A stretch of 64,000 nt of DNA from Prochlorococcus sp. AG-363-N16 (GCA_003280135.1 QCFW01000005.1:1-64000); one strand, 5' to 3'; shown: positions 49,560 through 60,226, counted from the stretch's first letter. Notes: generated from the letters alone by a model not told the origin. Made by a program: numbers and translations.

Positions 49560-49616
49560 AGAAATTAAGTTACTAAGCCTGTTAATCTTGCTCAACTACC
49601 ACAAGCATCGCAGGCT

Positions 49617-49841
49617 ATGCCACAATCAGCAAACCTTACGCGAATTGGATCAAAGGTCAAGATTGATCTTCAAAAAGTCAAAGACCGTATCCCAGGCGGT
49701 TTAATGAACAAGCTAAGTAGTGACCCTAGGGGGACTGTGTTGGACTATAAAATGACTGATGGAGGAGGAGTTGGTGCAGTAGTGAGTTTTAATGATGGAA
49801 CAAAAAGATGGTTTTTTGAGGATGAAATCTCACGTGGTTAA
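49617..49841 (+). CDS. DUF2862 protein
   Basis: Encodes 74 residues with KVKIDLQKVKDRIPGGLMNK, GTVLDYKMTDGGG and VVSFNDGTKRWFFEDEI. This SH3-like compact protein matches DUF2862, found in cyanobacteria and plastids. It lies 13 bases upstream of chlG in the same direction, which is the usual arrangement. The function is unknown; a link to chlorophyll synthesis is suggested only by position. Confidence 0.85.
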   Translation: MPQSANLTRIGSKVKIDLQKVKDRIPGGLMNKLSSDPRGTVLDYKMTDGGGVGAVVSFNDGTKRWFFEDEISRG

Positions 49842-49853
49842 TGGAGTAAAGCA

Positions 49854-50804
49854 GTGAGTGATGCACGTCAGCTCCTTGGAATAAAAGGGGCCTCTGAAAC
49901 AACAAATTCCTGGAAGCTGCGACTGCAGCTAATGAAGCCAATTACTTGGATACCTTTACTATGGGGAGTTATTTGTGGTGCCGCAGCAAGTGGTAACTAC
50001 CATTGGTCCGTAAGTAATGTATTGGCCGCCATTGCCTGTATGGCAATGAGTGGCCCTTTACTTGCAGGCTATACCCAAACTATTAATGATTTTTATGACC
50101 GAGAAATAGATGCAATAAATGAACCTAATCGTCCTATTCCTTCCGGAGCAATTTCTCTTTTCCAAGTAAAATTACAAATCTGGGTACTACTCCTTCTTGG
50201 TCTAGGAGTAGCTTATGGTCTTGATAAGTGGGCAAATCATTCAACTCCATCTGTATTTCTTTTGGCACTTGGTGGATCTTTTATAAGTTATATATATTCT
50301 GCTCCACCTCTTAAACTCAAGCAAAATGGCTGGCTAGGAAATTACGCACTTGGGGCTAGCTATATTGCTTTACCTTGGTGGGCAGGGCAAGCATTATTTG
50401 GTCATCTTACAATAACAACAGCAATCCTTACCCTTGCCTATAGCTTGGCTGGTCTAGGAATTGCAGTAATCAATGACTTTAAAAGTGTTGAAGGAGATAA
50501 AGCACTTGGCTTACAATCTTTACCCGTTGTTTTTGGTATAAAAAATGCAAGTTTTATCAGTGCAGGAATGATAGATATATTCCAACTTGCAATGGTTGGA
50601 GTATTGATAATAATTGGCCAAAAATTTGCATCAATAATCTTAGTCTTATTAATAATTCCACAGATAACTTTTCAAGACATTTGGCTGTTGCGTGACCCTT
50701 TAAAATTTGATGTTAAATATCAAGCGAGTGCTCAACCGTTTCTAATTCTAGGTATGTTAGTCACTGCTTTAGCTATAGGTCACAGCTCCTTAATCAATTT
50801 TTAG
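49854..50804 (+). CDS. chlG: Chlorophyll synthase
   Basis: Attaches the phytyl (or geranylgeranyl) tail to chlorophyllide. It has 316 residues and about nine helices of the UbiA prenyltransferase family. The Asp-rich sites are NDFYDREIDAINEPNRPIPS and NDFKSVEGDKALGLQSLP. It starts with GTG and ends one base into the GTG of the penicillin-binding protein gene (TAGTG). Confidence 0.97.
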   Translation: MSDARQLLGIKGASETTNSWKLRLQLMKPITWIPLLWGVICGAAASGNYHWSVSNVLAAIACMAMSGPLLAGYTQTINDFYDREIDAINEPNRPIPSGAISLFQVKLQIWVLLLLGLGVAYGLDKWANHSTPSVFLLALGGSFISYIYSAPPLKLKQNGWLGNYALGASYIALPWWAGQALFGHLTITTAILTLAYSLAGLGIAVINDFKSVEGDKALGLQSLPVVFGIKNASFISAGMIDIFQLAMVGVLIIIGQKFASIILVLLIIPQITFQDIWLLRDPLKFDVKYQASAQPFLILGMLVTALAIGHSSLINF

Positions 50805-52618
50805 TGAAAAAAAAAGGTAATTTTTTTTTACTGTTAGCCATTAGTGCCTCAACAATTGGTTCCTTAACATCAGTTGTTGAAAAATTAACCATAAATTTAA
50901 TTGACAGCTCACTTCCCAACGCCAGTCAAATAAATTTGTTTAGTAGACCTGGAACTATAACGATTCTTTCAAAAAACCATAAAGTTCTTAAAAAGCTCGG
51001 TCCAACAAGTAGAGAAAAAATTAAACCTGGAAGTATCCCTCCAAAAGTTAAACAAGCTTTTATAGCAGCAGAAGACAGAAGATTTTACAAGCACAATGGA
51101 GTTGATGTATTGGCTATCACTAGAGCAGTAGTCATTAATATAAAAAACAGATCAATCCTTGAAGGTGGCAGCACTATTACACAACAACTTGCAAGAATTA
51201 TTTTCCTAAACCAAGATAGAACTTTAGTTAGGAAAGCAAAAGAAATAGCACTTGCTTATAAATTGGAACGGCAATTAGATAAAAACGAAATACTTCGACA
51301 ATACATTAATAATGTCTATTTGGGCTCTAATGCTTACGGTATTGCAGATGCCTCCTGGATTTATTTTTCCAAATCACCTTCCTCACTCACTCTGGGAGAA
51401 GCTGCTTTAATAGCAGGTTTAGCACCAGCACCCTCAATTTATTCACCGTTAGTCAATATAGAATTAGCCCTTAAACAACAAGCAAAAGTTCTCAAAAAAA
51501 TGAAGCTCGAAGGCTTTATTTCTGAAGAAGAGTTTACAAAAGCATTAATCTCTCCCTTAACTCTAAAACCGGCTAAACCAAAGTTCTCAAAAAGCGAAGT
51601 CCCTTTTTTTACAAGCTGGGTTGAACAAACACTTCCAAAACTTCTATCTCAAGAAGAGTTAGAAATTGGTGGTATTTCTATCCATACTAGCCTCAATCTC
51701 AAATGGCAAAACCAAGCTCAGCAACTAATTAAAAACGAAACTCCTAACGAAATTGAAGGAGCAATCGTTGCGATTGAACCAAGCACTGGTCTAATAAGAG
51801 TGCTTGTAGGTGGGAAAGATTTTGAAACCAATGAATTCAATAGAGCAACACAAGCGCTGAGATCTCCAGGATCTACTTTTAAGATTTTCCCCTATGCAGC
51901 TGCCATTCAAAAAGGATATAAGCCCGAAGATCTGCTATTTGACACTCCTCGATGTTGGTATGGCTACTGTCCAAAGAATTTTGGAGACCTATATTTTGGA
52001 GAAGTCTCTTTAACAGAAGCATTTCAAAAATCACTGAACACAGTAGCTATAGATCTATTAAATAACGTTGGATTTAAAGACGTAATTTCTATTGCTAATA
52101 AGCTAGGCGTAGGTGATGAAAATGGTTTAGGAGAGTACTACTCTTTAGGTATAGGCTCACATGAGGAAACAGTACTAAATATGACGGGAGCTTATGCAGG
52201 GATTACAAATAGAGGAATATACATGAAGCCTAGCCCAATAGAGGAAATTATAGGTCCTAAAAAGCAAGTCATATGGAGTAAAGAAAAAGATGGAGCTAAA
52301 GGTGTCAAGGTAATTTCAATCAAAGTTGCTGATGTCTTGAATCGGATGCTTCAGAAAGTTGTAATAGATGGGACTGGAGAAGCTGCATTTATAAAAGGAA
52401 TTCAAATAGCAGGAAAGACTGGAACTTCTGAAGGAGATAGAGATCTATGGTTTATTGGCTCAGTACCAGAACTTACAGTCGGAGTATGGCTAGGAAATGA
52501 CGACAATTCACCAACAAATGGAGGAAGCAGCGATGCAGCATTGATGTGGAAAAAATTTATTTTAAGGATTCTGGAGGACCTACCAACTAGTAATTCTCCT
52601 CCAAAACCAAAATCATAA
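50804..52618 (+). CDS. Class A penicillin-binding protein (transglycosylase/transpeptidase)
   Basis: Bifunctional peptidoglycan synthase, 604 residues. The N-terminus has one hydrophobic anchor. The GT51 domain (about 70-240) shows FIAAEDRRFYKHNGVDVLA, EGGSTITQQLAR and the NNVYLGSNAYGI block. The transpeptidase domain shows SPGSTFKIFPY (catalytic Ser and Lys), KSLNTVA and KTGTSEGDRDLWFIG. It starts at a GTG overlapping the chlG stop by one base, so coupling is likely. Without the accessory regions of E. coli PBP1a it is a short-form PBP1-type enzyme. Confidence 0.94.
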   Translation: MKKKGNFFLLLAISASTIGSLTSVVEKLTINLIDSSLPNASQINLFSRPGTITILSKNHKVLKKLGPTSREKIKPGSIPPKVKQAFIAAEDRRFYKHNGVDVLAITRAVVINIKNRSILEGGSTITQQLARIIFLNQDRTLVRKAKEIALAYKLERQLDKNEILRQYINNVYLGSNAYGIADASWIYFSKSPSSLTLGEAALIAGLAPAPSIYSPLVNIELALKQQAKVLKKMKLEGFISEEEFTKALISPLTLKPAKPKFSKSEVPFFTSWVEQTLPKLLSQEELEIGGISIHTSLNLKWQNQAQQLIKNETPNEIEGAIVAIEPSTGLIRVLVGGKDFETNEFNRATQALRSPGSTFKIFPYAAAIQKGYKPEDLLFDTPRCWYGYCPKNFGDLYFGEVSLTEAFQKSLNTVAIDLLNNVGFKDVISIANKLGVGDENGLGEYYSLGIGSHEETVLNMTGAYAGITNRGIYMKPSPIEEIIGPKKQVIWSKEKDGAKGVKVISIKVADVLNRMLQKVVIDGTGEAAFIKGIQIAGKTGTSEGDRDLWFIGSVPELTVGVWLGNDDNSPTNGGSSDAALMWKKFILRILEDLPTSNSPPKPKS

Positions 52619-52651
52619 GTTTATTGGTATTAGCTTTTCTCAAAGGATTTT

Positions 52652-53968
52652 TTACACATAGTCTATAACTGCGGCATAAAACCCATCTCCTTTAACCGAA
52701 TCATCAGGCCAAATCTGCTTCTCATATGTAAGTTTTATTCCTGGAGTAATTGATATAAATTTATTAACTTGCAATGAGTTTTCTTTAGGGTGAATAGTAC
52801 AAGTTGAATAAACAAGACGACCTCCAACACTCAATAGGGGTATAACGCCTTCTAACAGTTTCTCCTGTAACTGCACAAGGTCATAAATTTTAGCTGGAGA
52901 CATTCTCCATCGAGCATCTGGATTTCTTGCTAGCGTTCCTAATCCTGAGCATGGCGCATCTAATAAGATTCTTTGAAAATAACCTTTCCACTCTTTTTTC
53001 TTGTCCAATAACGAAGATGAATCAGCAACCAAGTAATTTAACGACTTAAGTCCTAATCGACGTGCACTTTGAGAAACTCTGTTTAAACGTTTCAGGTTGC
53101 GGTCTACCGCCCAGATTTCTCCTTGGTCATTGATCAGTTCAGCAATATGTGTTGTTTTACTACCAGGTGCTGCACAAGCATCAAGAATCCTCTCTCCTGG
53201 TTGAGCCTCCAAGAGTGGAGCAATCCATTGAGAGGAGCGATCCTGCACGGACCATTTACCTTGCTCATACCCTGGCCACTTAGTTAAATCTCCAAGCCCA
53301 GTAAGAACCTCTAATCCATATTGGCATTCTCTTATAGGAAGATTTAATATTTCCGCAGACTGAAATTCCAGCTGAAGGTCATGCAATGTTGTCCTTCTGC
53401 GATTTACCCTTAAGTCGAAGGAAGGTAGTTGATTTGATGCTTTAGCAAAAGTTTCAGCACCTTGCTCACCACGCCAAGAAATTAATTCTTTTACCAACCA
53501 ATCAGGAAGGGAATGTCTCTGCGCTAATTGAGTTACAAGTGTCGAAGGCTTAGGAAGGCCCTTACCTAGCTCTAAAGTACGAATTGTTTTACGAAGAATA
53601 GCATTGACAACTGGAGCTAATTTCGACAATTTATTATTTTTCGCAAGTTCAACAGTTGTATCAACTGCAGCAGAGAAAGGAATTCTTTCCATTTTAAGTA
53701 TTTGATACAAGCCAACATGAAGTAACCATCTCAACAAAGGCGGTTGTTTCAGTGCTTCTACCTTTGCTAAATGATTAATCCAACAATCCAACAGCTTGCG
53801 TTGACGAATAGCCCCATAAGATAATTCAGTTAAGAGTTTTCTATCAATTTCTTTAAAAGAATATTTTTTGACAACTCTATCTAATGCCACATCTGCGTAA
53901 GCGCCTGAGGATACAGCTTGCAGAACTTCCCATGCTGCTTTTCTTGGCAGTAATCCTGGTTTTGACAA
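52652..53968 (-). CDS. rsmB: 16S rRNA cytosine-C5 methyltransferase (RsmB/Sun)
   Basis: Methylates C967 of 16S rRNA with SAM. It has 438 residues. An N-terminal NusB-like domain (about 1-135) is followed by the catalytic domain with DACAAPGSKTTHIAEL (motif I), DAPCSGLGTLARNPDARW (motif IV with the first Cys) and VYSTCTIHPKEN (catalytic Cys). It converges on the PBP gene and lies divergent to the SpoU methyltransferase over about 220 bases with no gene. Confidence 0.94.
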   Translation of the reverse strand: MSKPGLLPRKAAWEVLQAVSSGAYADVALDRVVKKYSFKEIDRKLLTELSYGAIRQRKLLDCWINHLAKVEALKQPPLLRWLLHVGLYQILKMERIPFSAAVDTTVELAKNNKLSKLAPVVNAILRKTIRTLELGKGLPKPSTLVTQLAQRHSLPDWLVKELISWRGEQGAETFAKASNQLPSFDLRVNRRRTTLHDLQLEFQSAEILNLPIRECQYGLEVLTGLGDLTKWPGYEQGKWSVQDRSSQWIAPLLEAQPGERILDACAAPGSKTTHIAELINDQGEIWAVDRNLKRLNRVSQSARRLGLKSLNYLVADSSSLLDKKKEWKGYFQRILLDAPCSGLGTLARNPDARWRMSPAKIYDLVQLQEKLLEGVIPLLSVGGRLVYSTCTIHPKENSLQVNKFISITPGIKLTYEKQIWPDDSVKGDGFYAAVIDYV

Positions 53969-54188
53969 TTTACAAGAAATGCAGAGATATATTAAAGAAG
54001 TTCATTTGTAACCATACAAAAGTTTCAATTTTTTTTATCGATATATTCTTAAAGATATCAATCCTTTGAACTTAAAGGTATGAAGCGCACGAAAATTCAC
54101 AAAGGAATAAAATAGAGCATCTATAAACTTATTGCCTTTAGCCTAAAATCGACTAGAAAAAGATGTAAAGACATCATGAGAATTATCC

Positions 54189-54878
54189 ATGCCAATATTG
54201 CCTCGTCGCTTTGAAAAGCTTAAATCTGTTCTTAACTATAGAATGTCAAATCTCACTATACTTGTTGAAAATGTTGAAAAACCCCATAATCTTTCTGCGA
54301 TTATGCGCACATGTGATGCGGTGGGTGTTTTAGAAGTTCATACAATTTCAAATGAAAAAAAAATTACAACTTTTAATAGCACTGCTCAAGGAAGTCAAAA
54401 ATGGGTCGGATTAAAAAATCACCAAACAATAGAAAAAGCTGTAGATGCATTAAAAGTATTGGGCTTCAAATTATATGGTACTAATCTTAAAACAGATGCA
54501 ACTGACTACAGACTATGTGACTACACAGGACCTACAGCATTTGTATTAGGAGCGGAGAAGTGGGGTTTGACAAATACAGCAACAAGATTAATGGATCAAG
54601 ATATTTTTGTACCAATGAGAGGTATGGTTCAATCGCTTAATGTTTCAGTAGCAGCAGCAACGCTCCTCTTTGAGGCATTACGTCAAAGAGAGCTTGCAGG
54701 CGATGTTCCCAAAAATGGAGAAGGCTTAACAAAAAAAATCTACAACAAAATATTGTTTGAATGGGCATATCCAGAAGTTGCTAACTGGTGTAAAAGCATA
54801 GGTAGAAATTATCCAGCTATTGGCCCTAATGGCCAAATTCTAGAACAGTTGCCGAGAAATCTAAGATTGCCTCATTAG
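54189..54878 (+). CDS. trmH: tRNA (guanosine-2'-O)-methyltransferase, TrmH/SpoU family
   Basis: Knotted SPOUT methyltransferase likely to modify G18 of tRNA, 229 residues. Motifs: LVENVEKPHNLSAIMRTCDA (motif 1 with conserved Asn and Arg), FVLGAEKWGLT (motif 2) and VPMRGMVQSLNVSVAAATLL (motif 3). The C-terminal helical extension matches TrmH rather than RlmB. The start MPILPRRFEKLK agrees with the family. Confidence 0.92.
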   Translation: MPILPRRFEKLKSVLNYRMSNLTILVENVEKPHNLSAIMRTCDAVGVLEVHTISNEKKITTFNSTAQGSQKWVGLKNHQTIEKAVDALKVLGFKLYGTNLKTDATDYRLCDYTGPTAFVLGAEKWGLTNTATRLMDQDIFVPMRGMVQSLNVSVAAATLLFEALRQRELAGDVPKNGEGLTKKIYNKILFEWAYPEVANWCKSIGRNYPAIGPNGQILEQLPRNLRLPH

Positions 54879-54894
54879 CACCAGATTTTCTCAT

Positions 54895-55770
54895 TTATGT
54901 ATTTGATTCATTTAGTTCATTAAGATTGACAATTATCTCTAGACCTTCTCCAATAAAAGAAAAAGCCAATACTAGTCCCAACATTGCTATACCTGGAAAT
55001 AGGGCTGTCCACCAAATACCAACCGGAACTGCATCTAATGCAAGATTTAAATCACTACCCCACTCTGGTATTGTCTCAGGAAGTCCTAGGCCTAAAAAGC
55101 CAAGTCCTCCAAGAACCAACACTGCATCAGCAGCATTCAGAGTCAAAAGAACAGGTACTGAAGAGACAACATTCCTAAGCAAATATTTTCCCATAATCCA
55201 AAAAGGTCCTGCTCCAATTACACGAGCTGCTTCAACATATAGTTCACTTTTGGCTTGAGCAGTCTGGTTTCTTACTACACGAAAATATTGAGGCGTATAA
55301 ACTACACATAAAGCTATTGCGGCATTAAAGATTCCTCGACCCAAGAGAAATGCAATAACTACTGAAAGTAGTAATACTGGTATTGTATATAAGGTTTCCA
55401 TAAATAAAACAATGACTCTATCAACCATTCCTCCTAGATAGCCACTTAAGATCCCTAAAGGTATCCCAATGATTACAGCCAAAGTGACTGCCAAAAGAAC
55501 AATTATAATAGCCACTCGACTTCCTTCCAAAGTTCTTACACAAACATCTCTTCCCAATCGATCTGTACCACACCAATGATCAATTGAAGGTGGGGAATAA
55601 ATTGGATTCCCAAGGCCTTCTTGAGGTTCTGGTAAAAAACCAAATTTAATAAATAAAGGAGTTAAGAAAGCTGTAAGCAAATAAATTGCCAACAAATATA
55701 AGCCCCATCTAAGCATTTTCCCTGAAAGGGTTCTATTCCGAAAGGTTTTATAAATGGATGGGTATCTCAA
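54895..55770 (-). CDS. DppC-like ABC transporter permease, stand-alone
   Basis: Inner-membrane permease of the peptide/nickel (DppC/OppC) family, 291 residues. After one N-terminal helix comes GNPIYSPPSIDHWCGTDRLGRDV, characteristic of DppC-type proteins, then five helices with the EAA loop YVEAARVIGAGPFWIMGKYL. No DppB partner, ATPase or binding protein lies beside it, so the rest of the transporter must be elsewhere. The substrate is unknown. Confidence 0.9.
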   Translation of the reverse strand: MRYPSIYKTFRNRTLSGKMLRWGLYLLAIYLLTAFLTPLFIKFGFLPEPQEGLGNPIYSPPSIDHWCGTDRLGRDVCVRTLEGSRVAIIIVLLAVTLAVIIGIPLGILSGYLGGMVDRVIVLFMETLYTIPVLLLSVVIAFLLGRGIFNAAIALCVVYTPQYFRVVRNQTAQAKSELYVEAARVIGAGPFWIMGKYLLRNVVSSVPVLLTLNAADAVLVLGGLGFLGLGLPETIPEWGSDLNLALDAVPVGIWWTALFPGIAMLGLVLAFSFIGEGLEIIVNLNELNESNT

Positions 55771-55848
55771 TTAAATCAACCAAAAAGTACAATAAGGGTA
55801 GAATTTCTATTAAAGTTAGGCTTGAATAGAAAAGTAAAAGCAATCACA

Positions 55849-56019
55849 ATGAAGCTAAACAATCAAGGACTAACGGTTGGAGAGTTAACGATGGCAATCA
55901 CTGTCCTTATAATACTCACTCTGACATGGTCTGCATTTAACAACAACCAAGATTCCTTAGAAAATTCAATGCATATAAATAACGACAGGGTCTCTCTGGT
56001 TTTTCATAATGAAGTTTAA
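55849..56019 (+). CDS. Minimal type IV prepilin-like protein
   Basis: Encodes 56 residues from the ATG at 55849; an upstream TTG at 55822 would add a leader unlike any prepilin. A short leader (MKLNNQG) ends at the Gly before LTVGELTMAITVLIILTLTW, giving the prepilin peptidase pattern with Gly at -1 and Glu at +5, followed by a hydrophobic helix. The remaining 25 residues are polar, far shorter than a normal pilin head. It ends 2 bases before the convergent lepA stop. It could be a minor pseudopilin or a degenerate one. Confidence 0.6.
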   Translation: MKLNNQGLTVGELTMAITVLIILTLTWSAFNNNQDSLENSMHINNDRVSLVFHNEV

Positions 56020-56021
56020 AG

Positions 56022-57839
56022 TTATTTATTTAATTTCAAAACTGCCATAAAAGCCTCCTGAGGAACATCTACTTTTCCCATAGACTTCATCCTTTTCTTT
56101 CCTTTTGCCTGCTTCTTTAATAATTTTTTCTTCCTTGAGATATCTCCTCCATAACACTTTGCCAACACATCCTTTCTTAGGGCACTTATGCTTTCACTCG
56201 CTATCACTCTACTACCAATAGATGCCTGAAGAGGGATCTTGAATTGTTGCTTTGGTATCAATTCTTTTAATTTTTCAACAAGAGCTCTTCCAACCCCATA
56301 GGCTTTTTCCCTATGAACAATAGTAGTCAATGGATCTGCTTTTTCTGAATTAATTAATACATCTAATCGAACCAAATCATTTCTACGATAACCAATCAAA
56401 TGGTACTCCATAGATGCATAGCCTTTTGTCCTACTTTTCATCTCATCAAAGAAATTGGTCACGACCTCAGCTAGAGGTATCTCGTAAACAAGTGTAACAC
56501 GATTAGTAGTCATATATTTCATATCAACAAAATCTCCTCGACGATCTTGGCACAATCCCATCAAAGTGCCATTGTAATCATTTGGAGTATAAATCTCTAG
56601 ACGAACGTAAGGTTCTTCTAGTGAATCTCTTTTTTGTGGATCGGGCAATGTAGCGGGATTATCAACCATCAGTGCTTTTCCGTCCAACATATTCACTTTG
56701 TAAATTACAGATGGTGCCGTAACAATTAAATCCAGATCATATTCTCTCTCTAATCTTTCCTGAACAATTTCCATATGCAGAAGACCAAGAAATCCACATC
56801 GAAAACCGAATCCCATTGCACTACTGGTTTCCGGCTCATATTTCAACGCAGCATCTGAAAGTTGTAGCTTTTCCAACGATTCTCTCAAATCTGGATATTG
56901 ATCTGCATCAGTTGGAAAAAGTCCACAAAAAACCATTGGTTTTGCTTCTGTATAACCTGGTAAAGGTTCTTCAGCAGGAGCATTGAACAGCGTGATTGTA
57001 TCGCCTACTCGAGCATCTGCCACTGCCTTGATTGATGCTGCCAAGTAACCAACTTCTCCTGCATGCAGTTCCTCTACTTTTTTTTGCTCTGGAGCCATTA
57101 CACCAATTTCATCAATATCATAGCTCTTTTTACTAGCCATTAAAAGAACTTTATCTCTATGAGTAATTGTTCCGGAAATAATTCTAAAGTACACAATTAC
57201 ACCCCTATAAGGATCATAATAAGAATCGAATATCAAAGCTTTTGTCAAATTGTCTACTAAATCTTCAGGTGCTGGGACACGATCAACTACTGCTTGGAGA
57301 ATTTCAGGGATCCCTAAACCTGTCTTTGCTGAGCATTCAATAGCTTTCGATGTATCCAGTCCAATGATTGACTCAATTTCATTCTTAATTCTTTCGGGAT
57401 CTGAGCCTGGTAAGTCAACCTTGTTCAAAACAGGAATAATTTCCAGATCATTTTCTAAAGCCAAGTAAACATTTGCTAATGTCTGAGCTTCAACTCCCTG
57501 ACTTGCATCAACGACAAGTAAAGCTCCTTCACAAGCTTGCAATGATCTACTTACCTCATAAGAAAAATCTACATGTCCTGGCGTATCAATTAAATTTAAA
57601 ACATAGTCTTTACCATCTAAAGCTTTGTAATTCATCCTGGCTGCTTGCAATTTAATAGTTATTCCCCTCTCTCTCTCCAAATCCATATTGTCAAGAAATT
57701 GATCTTGCATATCTCTTGAAGCAACCGTATCCGTATCTTGTAAAAGCCTGTCAGCAAGAGTTGACTTGCCATGATCAATATGAGCAATAATGCAAAAGTT
57801 TCTTAATCTTGAAGCAGGAGCATCTGTCATGTTGATCAA
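56022..57839 (-). CDS. lepA: Elongation factor 4 (LepA)
   Basis: Ribosome-associated GTPase that back-translocates stalled ribosomes. It has 605 residues, with [15 protein letters not shown] (P-loop), [20 protein letters not shown] and [10 protein letters not shown]. The C-terminal LepA-specific domain includes [19 protein letters not shown]. An ATG at 57830 ([11 protein letters not shown]) is an alternative start closer to homologues. It lies 42 bases from mqo. Confidence 0.97.
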   Translation of the reverse strand: MINMTDAPASRLRNFCIIAHIDHGKSTLADRLLQDTDTVASRDMQDQFLDNMDLERERGITIKLQAARMNYKALDGKDYVLNLIDTPGHVDFSYEVSRSLQACEGALLVVDASQGVEAQTLANVYLALENDLEIIPVLNKVDLPGSDPERIKNEIESIIGLDTSKAIECSAKTGLGIPEILQAVVDRVPAPEDLVDNLTKALIFDSYYDPYRGVIVYFRIISGTITHRDKVLLMASKKSYDIDEIGVMAPEQKKVEELHAGEVGYLAASIKAVADARVGDTITLFNAPAEEPLPGYTEAKPMVFCGLFPTDADQYPDLRESLEKLQLSDAALKYEPETSSAMGFGFRCGFLGLLHMEIVQERLEREYDLDLIVTAPSVIYKVNMLDGKALMVDNPATLPDPQKRDSLEEPYVRLEIYTPNDYNGTLMGLCQDRRGDFVDMKYMTTNRVTLVYEIPLAEVVTNFFDEMKSRTKGYASMEYHLIGYRRNDLVRLDVLINSEKADPLTTIVHREKAYGVGRALVEKLKELIPKQQFKIPLQASIGSRVIASESISALRKDVLAKCYGGDISRKKKLLKKQAKGKKRMKSMGKVDVPQEAFMAVLKLNK

Positions 57840-57881
57840 TCTATAATCATCGAATGAAGGGAACGCTGTTCAAAAAGGTTT

Positions 57882-59372
57882 TTAACAAAATCCAAGGATT
57901 GTATTAGTTCTATTGCGAACTCTTCTAGATAGGGATCTGTCTTCATTTAAGGCATCACCATAACTAGGTAAAAGCTTTTTTAGCTTTGTTTGCCATTGTT
58001 CTGTAGACATTTTCTCAACCCAACAAGAGTTTAATACTTCCAGCATAATTGCAATTGCAATGCTTGCTCCTGGAGAAGCCCCCAATAAAGCAGCCAAAGA
58101 ACCATCAGATGAAGTCACTACTTCTGTGCCCATTTTAAGAATGCCTCCTTTAGAGGTCCTTTTAATAATCTGCACCCGTTGACCAGCGACAGATAATTTC
58201 CAATCTTTCCGCTTTGCTTCTGGGAAAAAGCTTCTCAGGGAATCAATTCTGTCGCTCTGATCTTGTTGTAATTGGCTAAGCAAATAAGAGACTAAATCAA
58301 AATTGTTAATTCCTACTTGCAACATAGAGCTGAGATTACGGGGCTTGATAGATCGAAACAAGTCCCATCGAGAGCCATGTTTTAAAAACTTTGTATTAAA
58401 GCCAGCAAAAGGTCCAAAGAGAAGTGACCGTTTACCATTTATCCATCTTGTATCCAAGTGAGGTACTGACATTGGAGGAGCACCTGCAAGAGCATTTCCA
58501 TAAACCTTAGCGTTATGTTTTTCTATTAATTCTTTTTCCTCACAAATTAACCACTTCCCACTCACTGGAAAGCCACCATATGAAGCACCTTCAGGAATCT
58601 TAGATTCTTGTAAGAGTGACAATGCTCCTCCTCCGGCTCCAATAAAAACAAATGAACTTTCAACGGAGTACGTATTGGATTGATCTTCTAAAGATATTTC
58701 CCATAAGCCATTACTCTTTTTAGTCAAAGTCTTAACTTCTGTTGAATATCTCACTTTGACCCCCGAATTTTCTTCTAATAGCTTCATATAGGTCCTAGTC
58801 AATGCCCCAAAATCAATATCAGTACCTCTACTCATTCTGGTGGCGGCAACTTTTTGCAGCGGATCTCTACCATTCATCACCATAGGTATCCACTCCTTTA
58901 TTACTCCAGGGTCTTCGCTGAACTCCATATCTGAAAAAGCACTTTCTAAGTTCATTTGCAGATATCTTTGCTTTAAGAAATCAATATCCATATCTCTAGA
59001 AACGAAACTGATATGAGGAAGAATCCTTAAAAAATCACTCGGTATTATTCGTCCTGCCTCTGTTAGAGAAGCCCAAAATTCTAAACTTTGCTCAAAGTAA
59101 CTATTTATTTGCAAAGCTTTTTGAATCTCTACAGAACCATTCTCAAGCAAAGGTGTGTAATTAAGTTCACAATTTGCTGCATGACCAGTACCAGCATTAT
59201 TCATGGCAGAACTACTCTCTAAGGCTGGTCCATGCAATCTCTCTACGATTAAAATATTCATTTGCGGCTCAAGCTCATTAAGAAGCAAAGCAAGAGAAGA
59301 ACTCATAATGCCAGCTCCTATAAGGACTGCATCGAAACGTTTTTCTGATCCTTTAATGTCAGAAATAAACAC
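57882..59372 (-). CDS. mqo: Malate:quinone oxidoreductase
   Basis: Membrane-associated FAD enzyme that oxidises malate to oxaloacetate and passes electrons to quinone. It has 496 residues, starting with an FAD-binding [18 protein letters not shown]. Family blocks include [40 protein letters not shown] and [19 protein letters not shown]. Length and order are normal. It diverges from nfu. Confidence 0.95.
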   Translation of the reverse strand: MFISDIKGSEKRFDAVLIGAGIMSSSLALLLNELEPQMNILIVERLHGPALESSSAMNNAGTGHAANCELNYTPLLENGSVEIQKALQINSYFEQSLEFWASLTEAGRIIPSDFLRILPHISFVSRDMDIDFLKQRYLQMNLESAFSDMEFSEDPGVIKEWIPMVMNGRDPLQKVAATRMSRGTDIDFGALTRTYMKLLEENSGVKVRYSTEVKTLTKKSNGLWEISLEDQSNTYSVESSFVFIGAGGGALSLLQESKIPEGASYGGFPVSGKWLICEEKELIEKHNAKVYGNALAGAPPMSVPHLDTRWINGKRSLLFGPFAGFNTKFLKHGSRWDLFRSIKPRNLSSMLQVGINNFDLVSYLLSQLQQDQSDRIDSLRSFFPEAKRKDWKLSVAGQRVQIIKRTSKGGILKMGTEVVTSSDGSLAALLGASPGASIAIAIMLEVLNSCWVEKMSTEQWQTKLKKLLPSYGDALNEDRSLSRRVRNRTNTILGFC

Positions 59373-59459
59373 CTATAAAAATTTCCTTTTACTATTATGT
59401 ATTAATTGATTAGGCTAAAAGGATAAAGCCCAACAATCAAGAACAATCTATTTCAAGCT

Positions 59460-59690
59460 ATGGAACTCACCAAAGATAATGTTGAAAAGGTACTAGATGA
59501 ATTAAGACCTTTTCTAATGGCTGATGGAGGAAATGTTGAAATCGTTGAAATCGATGGTCCTGTTGTGAAAGTAAGACTGCAAGGAGCCTGCGGAAGTTGT
59601 CCAAGTAGCACAATGACTTTAAAAATGGGAATAGAAAGAAAACTTCAAGAAATGATTCCTGAAGTTAGCGAAGTTATTCAAGTGCTTTAA
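59460..59690 (+). CDS. nfu: NifU-like iron-sulfur scaffold protein
   Basis: 76-residue Nfu domain that carries Fe-S clusters to targets such as photosystem I. It shows [16 protein letters not shown] and the cluster-binding Cys-x-x-Cys in [14 protein letters not shown]. The length matches the stand-alone cyanobacterial Nfu. It diverges from mqo across about 87 bases. Confidence 0.95.
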   Translation: MELTKDNVEKVLDELRPFLMADGGNVEIVEIDGPVVKVRLQGACGSCPSSTMTLKMGIERKLQEMIPEVSEVIQVL

Positions 59691-59713
59691 ACACAGACTT
59701 TTAAAGATATAAC

Positions 59714-59884
59714 TTAATTAACACTTGACTCTCTGTCATACTTTAGACCTCGATCATTCATCCATTGAGCTTCAGTCTTACAATATTGGGCATGCATAGA
59801 GACATGTAAAAATTCAATCAAAATTAAAAGAGATACCAATCCAACTGGAACAAACCATAAAGGTGATGTGATACTAATTTTCAT
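59714..59884 (-). CDS. Small hypothetical membrane protein, 56 residues
   Basis: An ATG frame on the minus strand gives MKISITSPLWFVPVGLVSLL followed by a second hydrophobic part and a polar tail (AQYCKTEAQWMNDRGLKYDR). One membrane helix is expected. It fills the gap between the convergent nfu gene and the next minus-strand small gene. The composition is protein-like, but no family is recognised and its expression is not shown. Confidence 0.55.
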   Translation of the reverse strand: MKISITSPLWFVPVGLVSLLILIEFLHVSMHAQYCKTEAQWMNDRGLKYDRESSVN

Positions 59885-59971
59885 TAAAATGAGCCTTGAT
59901 TAGTTTGTAAGGATAAAAGGTGGTTTCTTAACTAGATTCTCATAAATTAAGTAGTCCTACATGTAAAGTAA

Positions 59972-60226
59972 TTAGCTATTTATTTCTGCATTTACTGCCT
60001 TTTCAAGATTTAAGCAGTCTAAAGGAAGCCCCCGATAAATAGCAATCATTAAAGGAGTAATTACACCTGCGACAAAAATTAATCGGTATATCTCCAATGA
60101 ATTACTACTTGCCATATATGTTAAAAAGTAAACCAAAGAAATATATCCATGAAAAATAAAGAACTTAACGGGGGCCAGCACCATTGAGCGAATTAAAGTG
60201 CCGAGGAAAAACAAAACTACTTTCAT
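59972..60226 (-). CDS. Small hypothetical membrane protein, 84 residues
   Basis: Encodes 84 residues with three hydrophobic stretches (VVLFFLGTLIRSMVLAP, FFIFHGYISLVYFLTYM and IYRLIFVAGVITPLMIAIY) and a short polar tail. It has an ATG start and lies upstream of the 56-residue protein in the same direction. No family is recognised; small proteins of this type are frequent in picocyanobacteria. Confidence 0.6.
   Translation of the reverse strand: MKVVLFFLGTLIRSMVLAPVKFFIFHGYISLVYFLTYMASSNSLEIYRLIFVAGVITPLMIAIYRGLPLDCLNLEKAVNAEINS

Noticed and set aside
53884-54069. Plus-strand hydrophobic frame of 61 codons overlapping the rsmB start
   Set aside because: It lies mostly antisense to the well-supported rsmB N-terminus, with no ribosome-binding site or known family.
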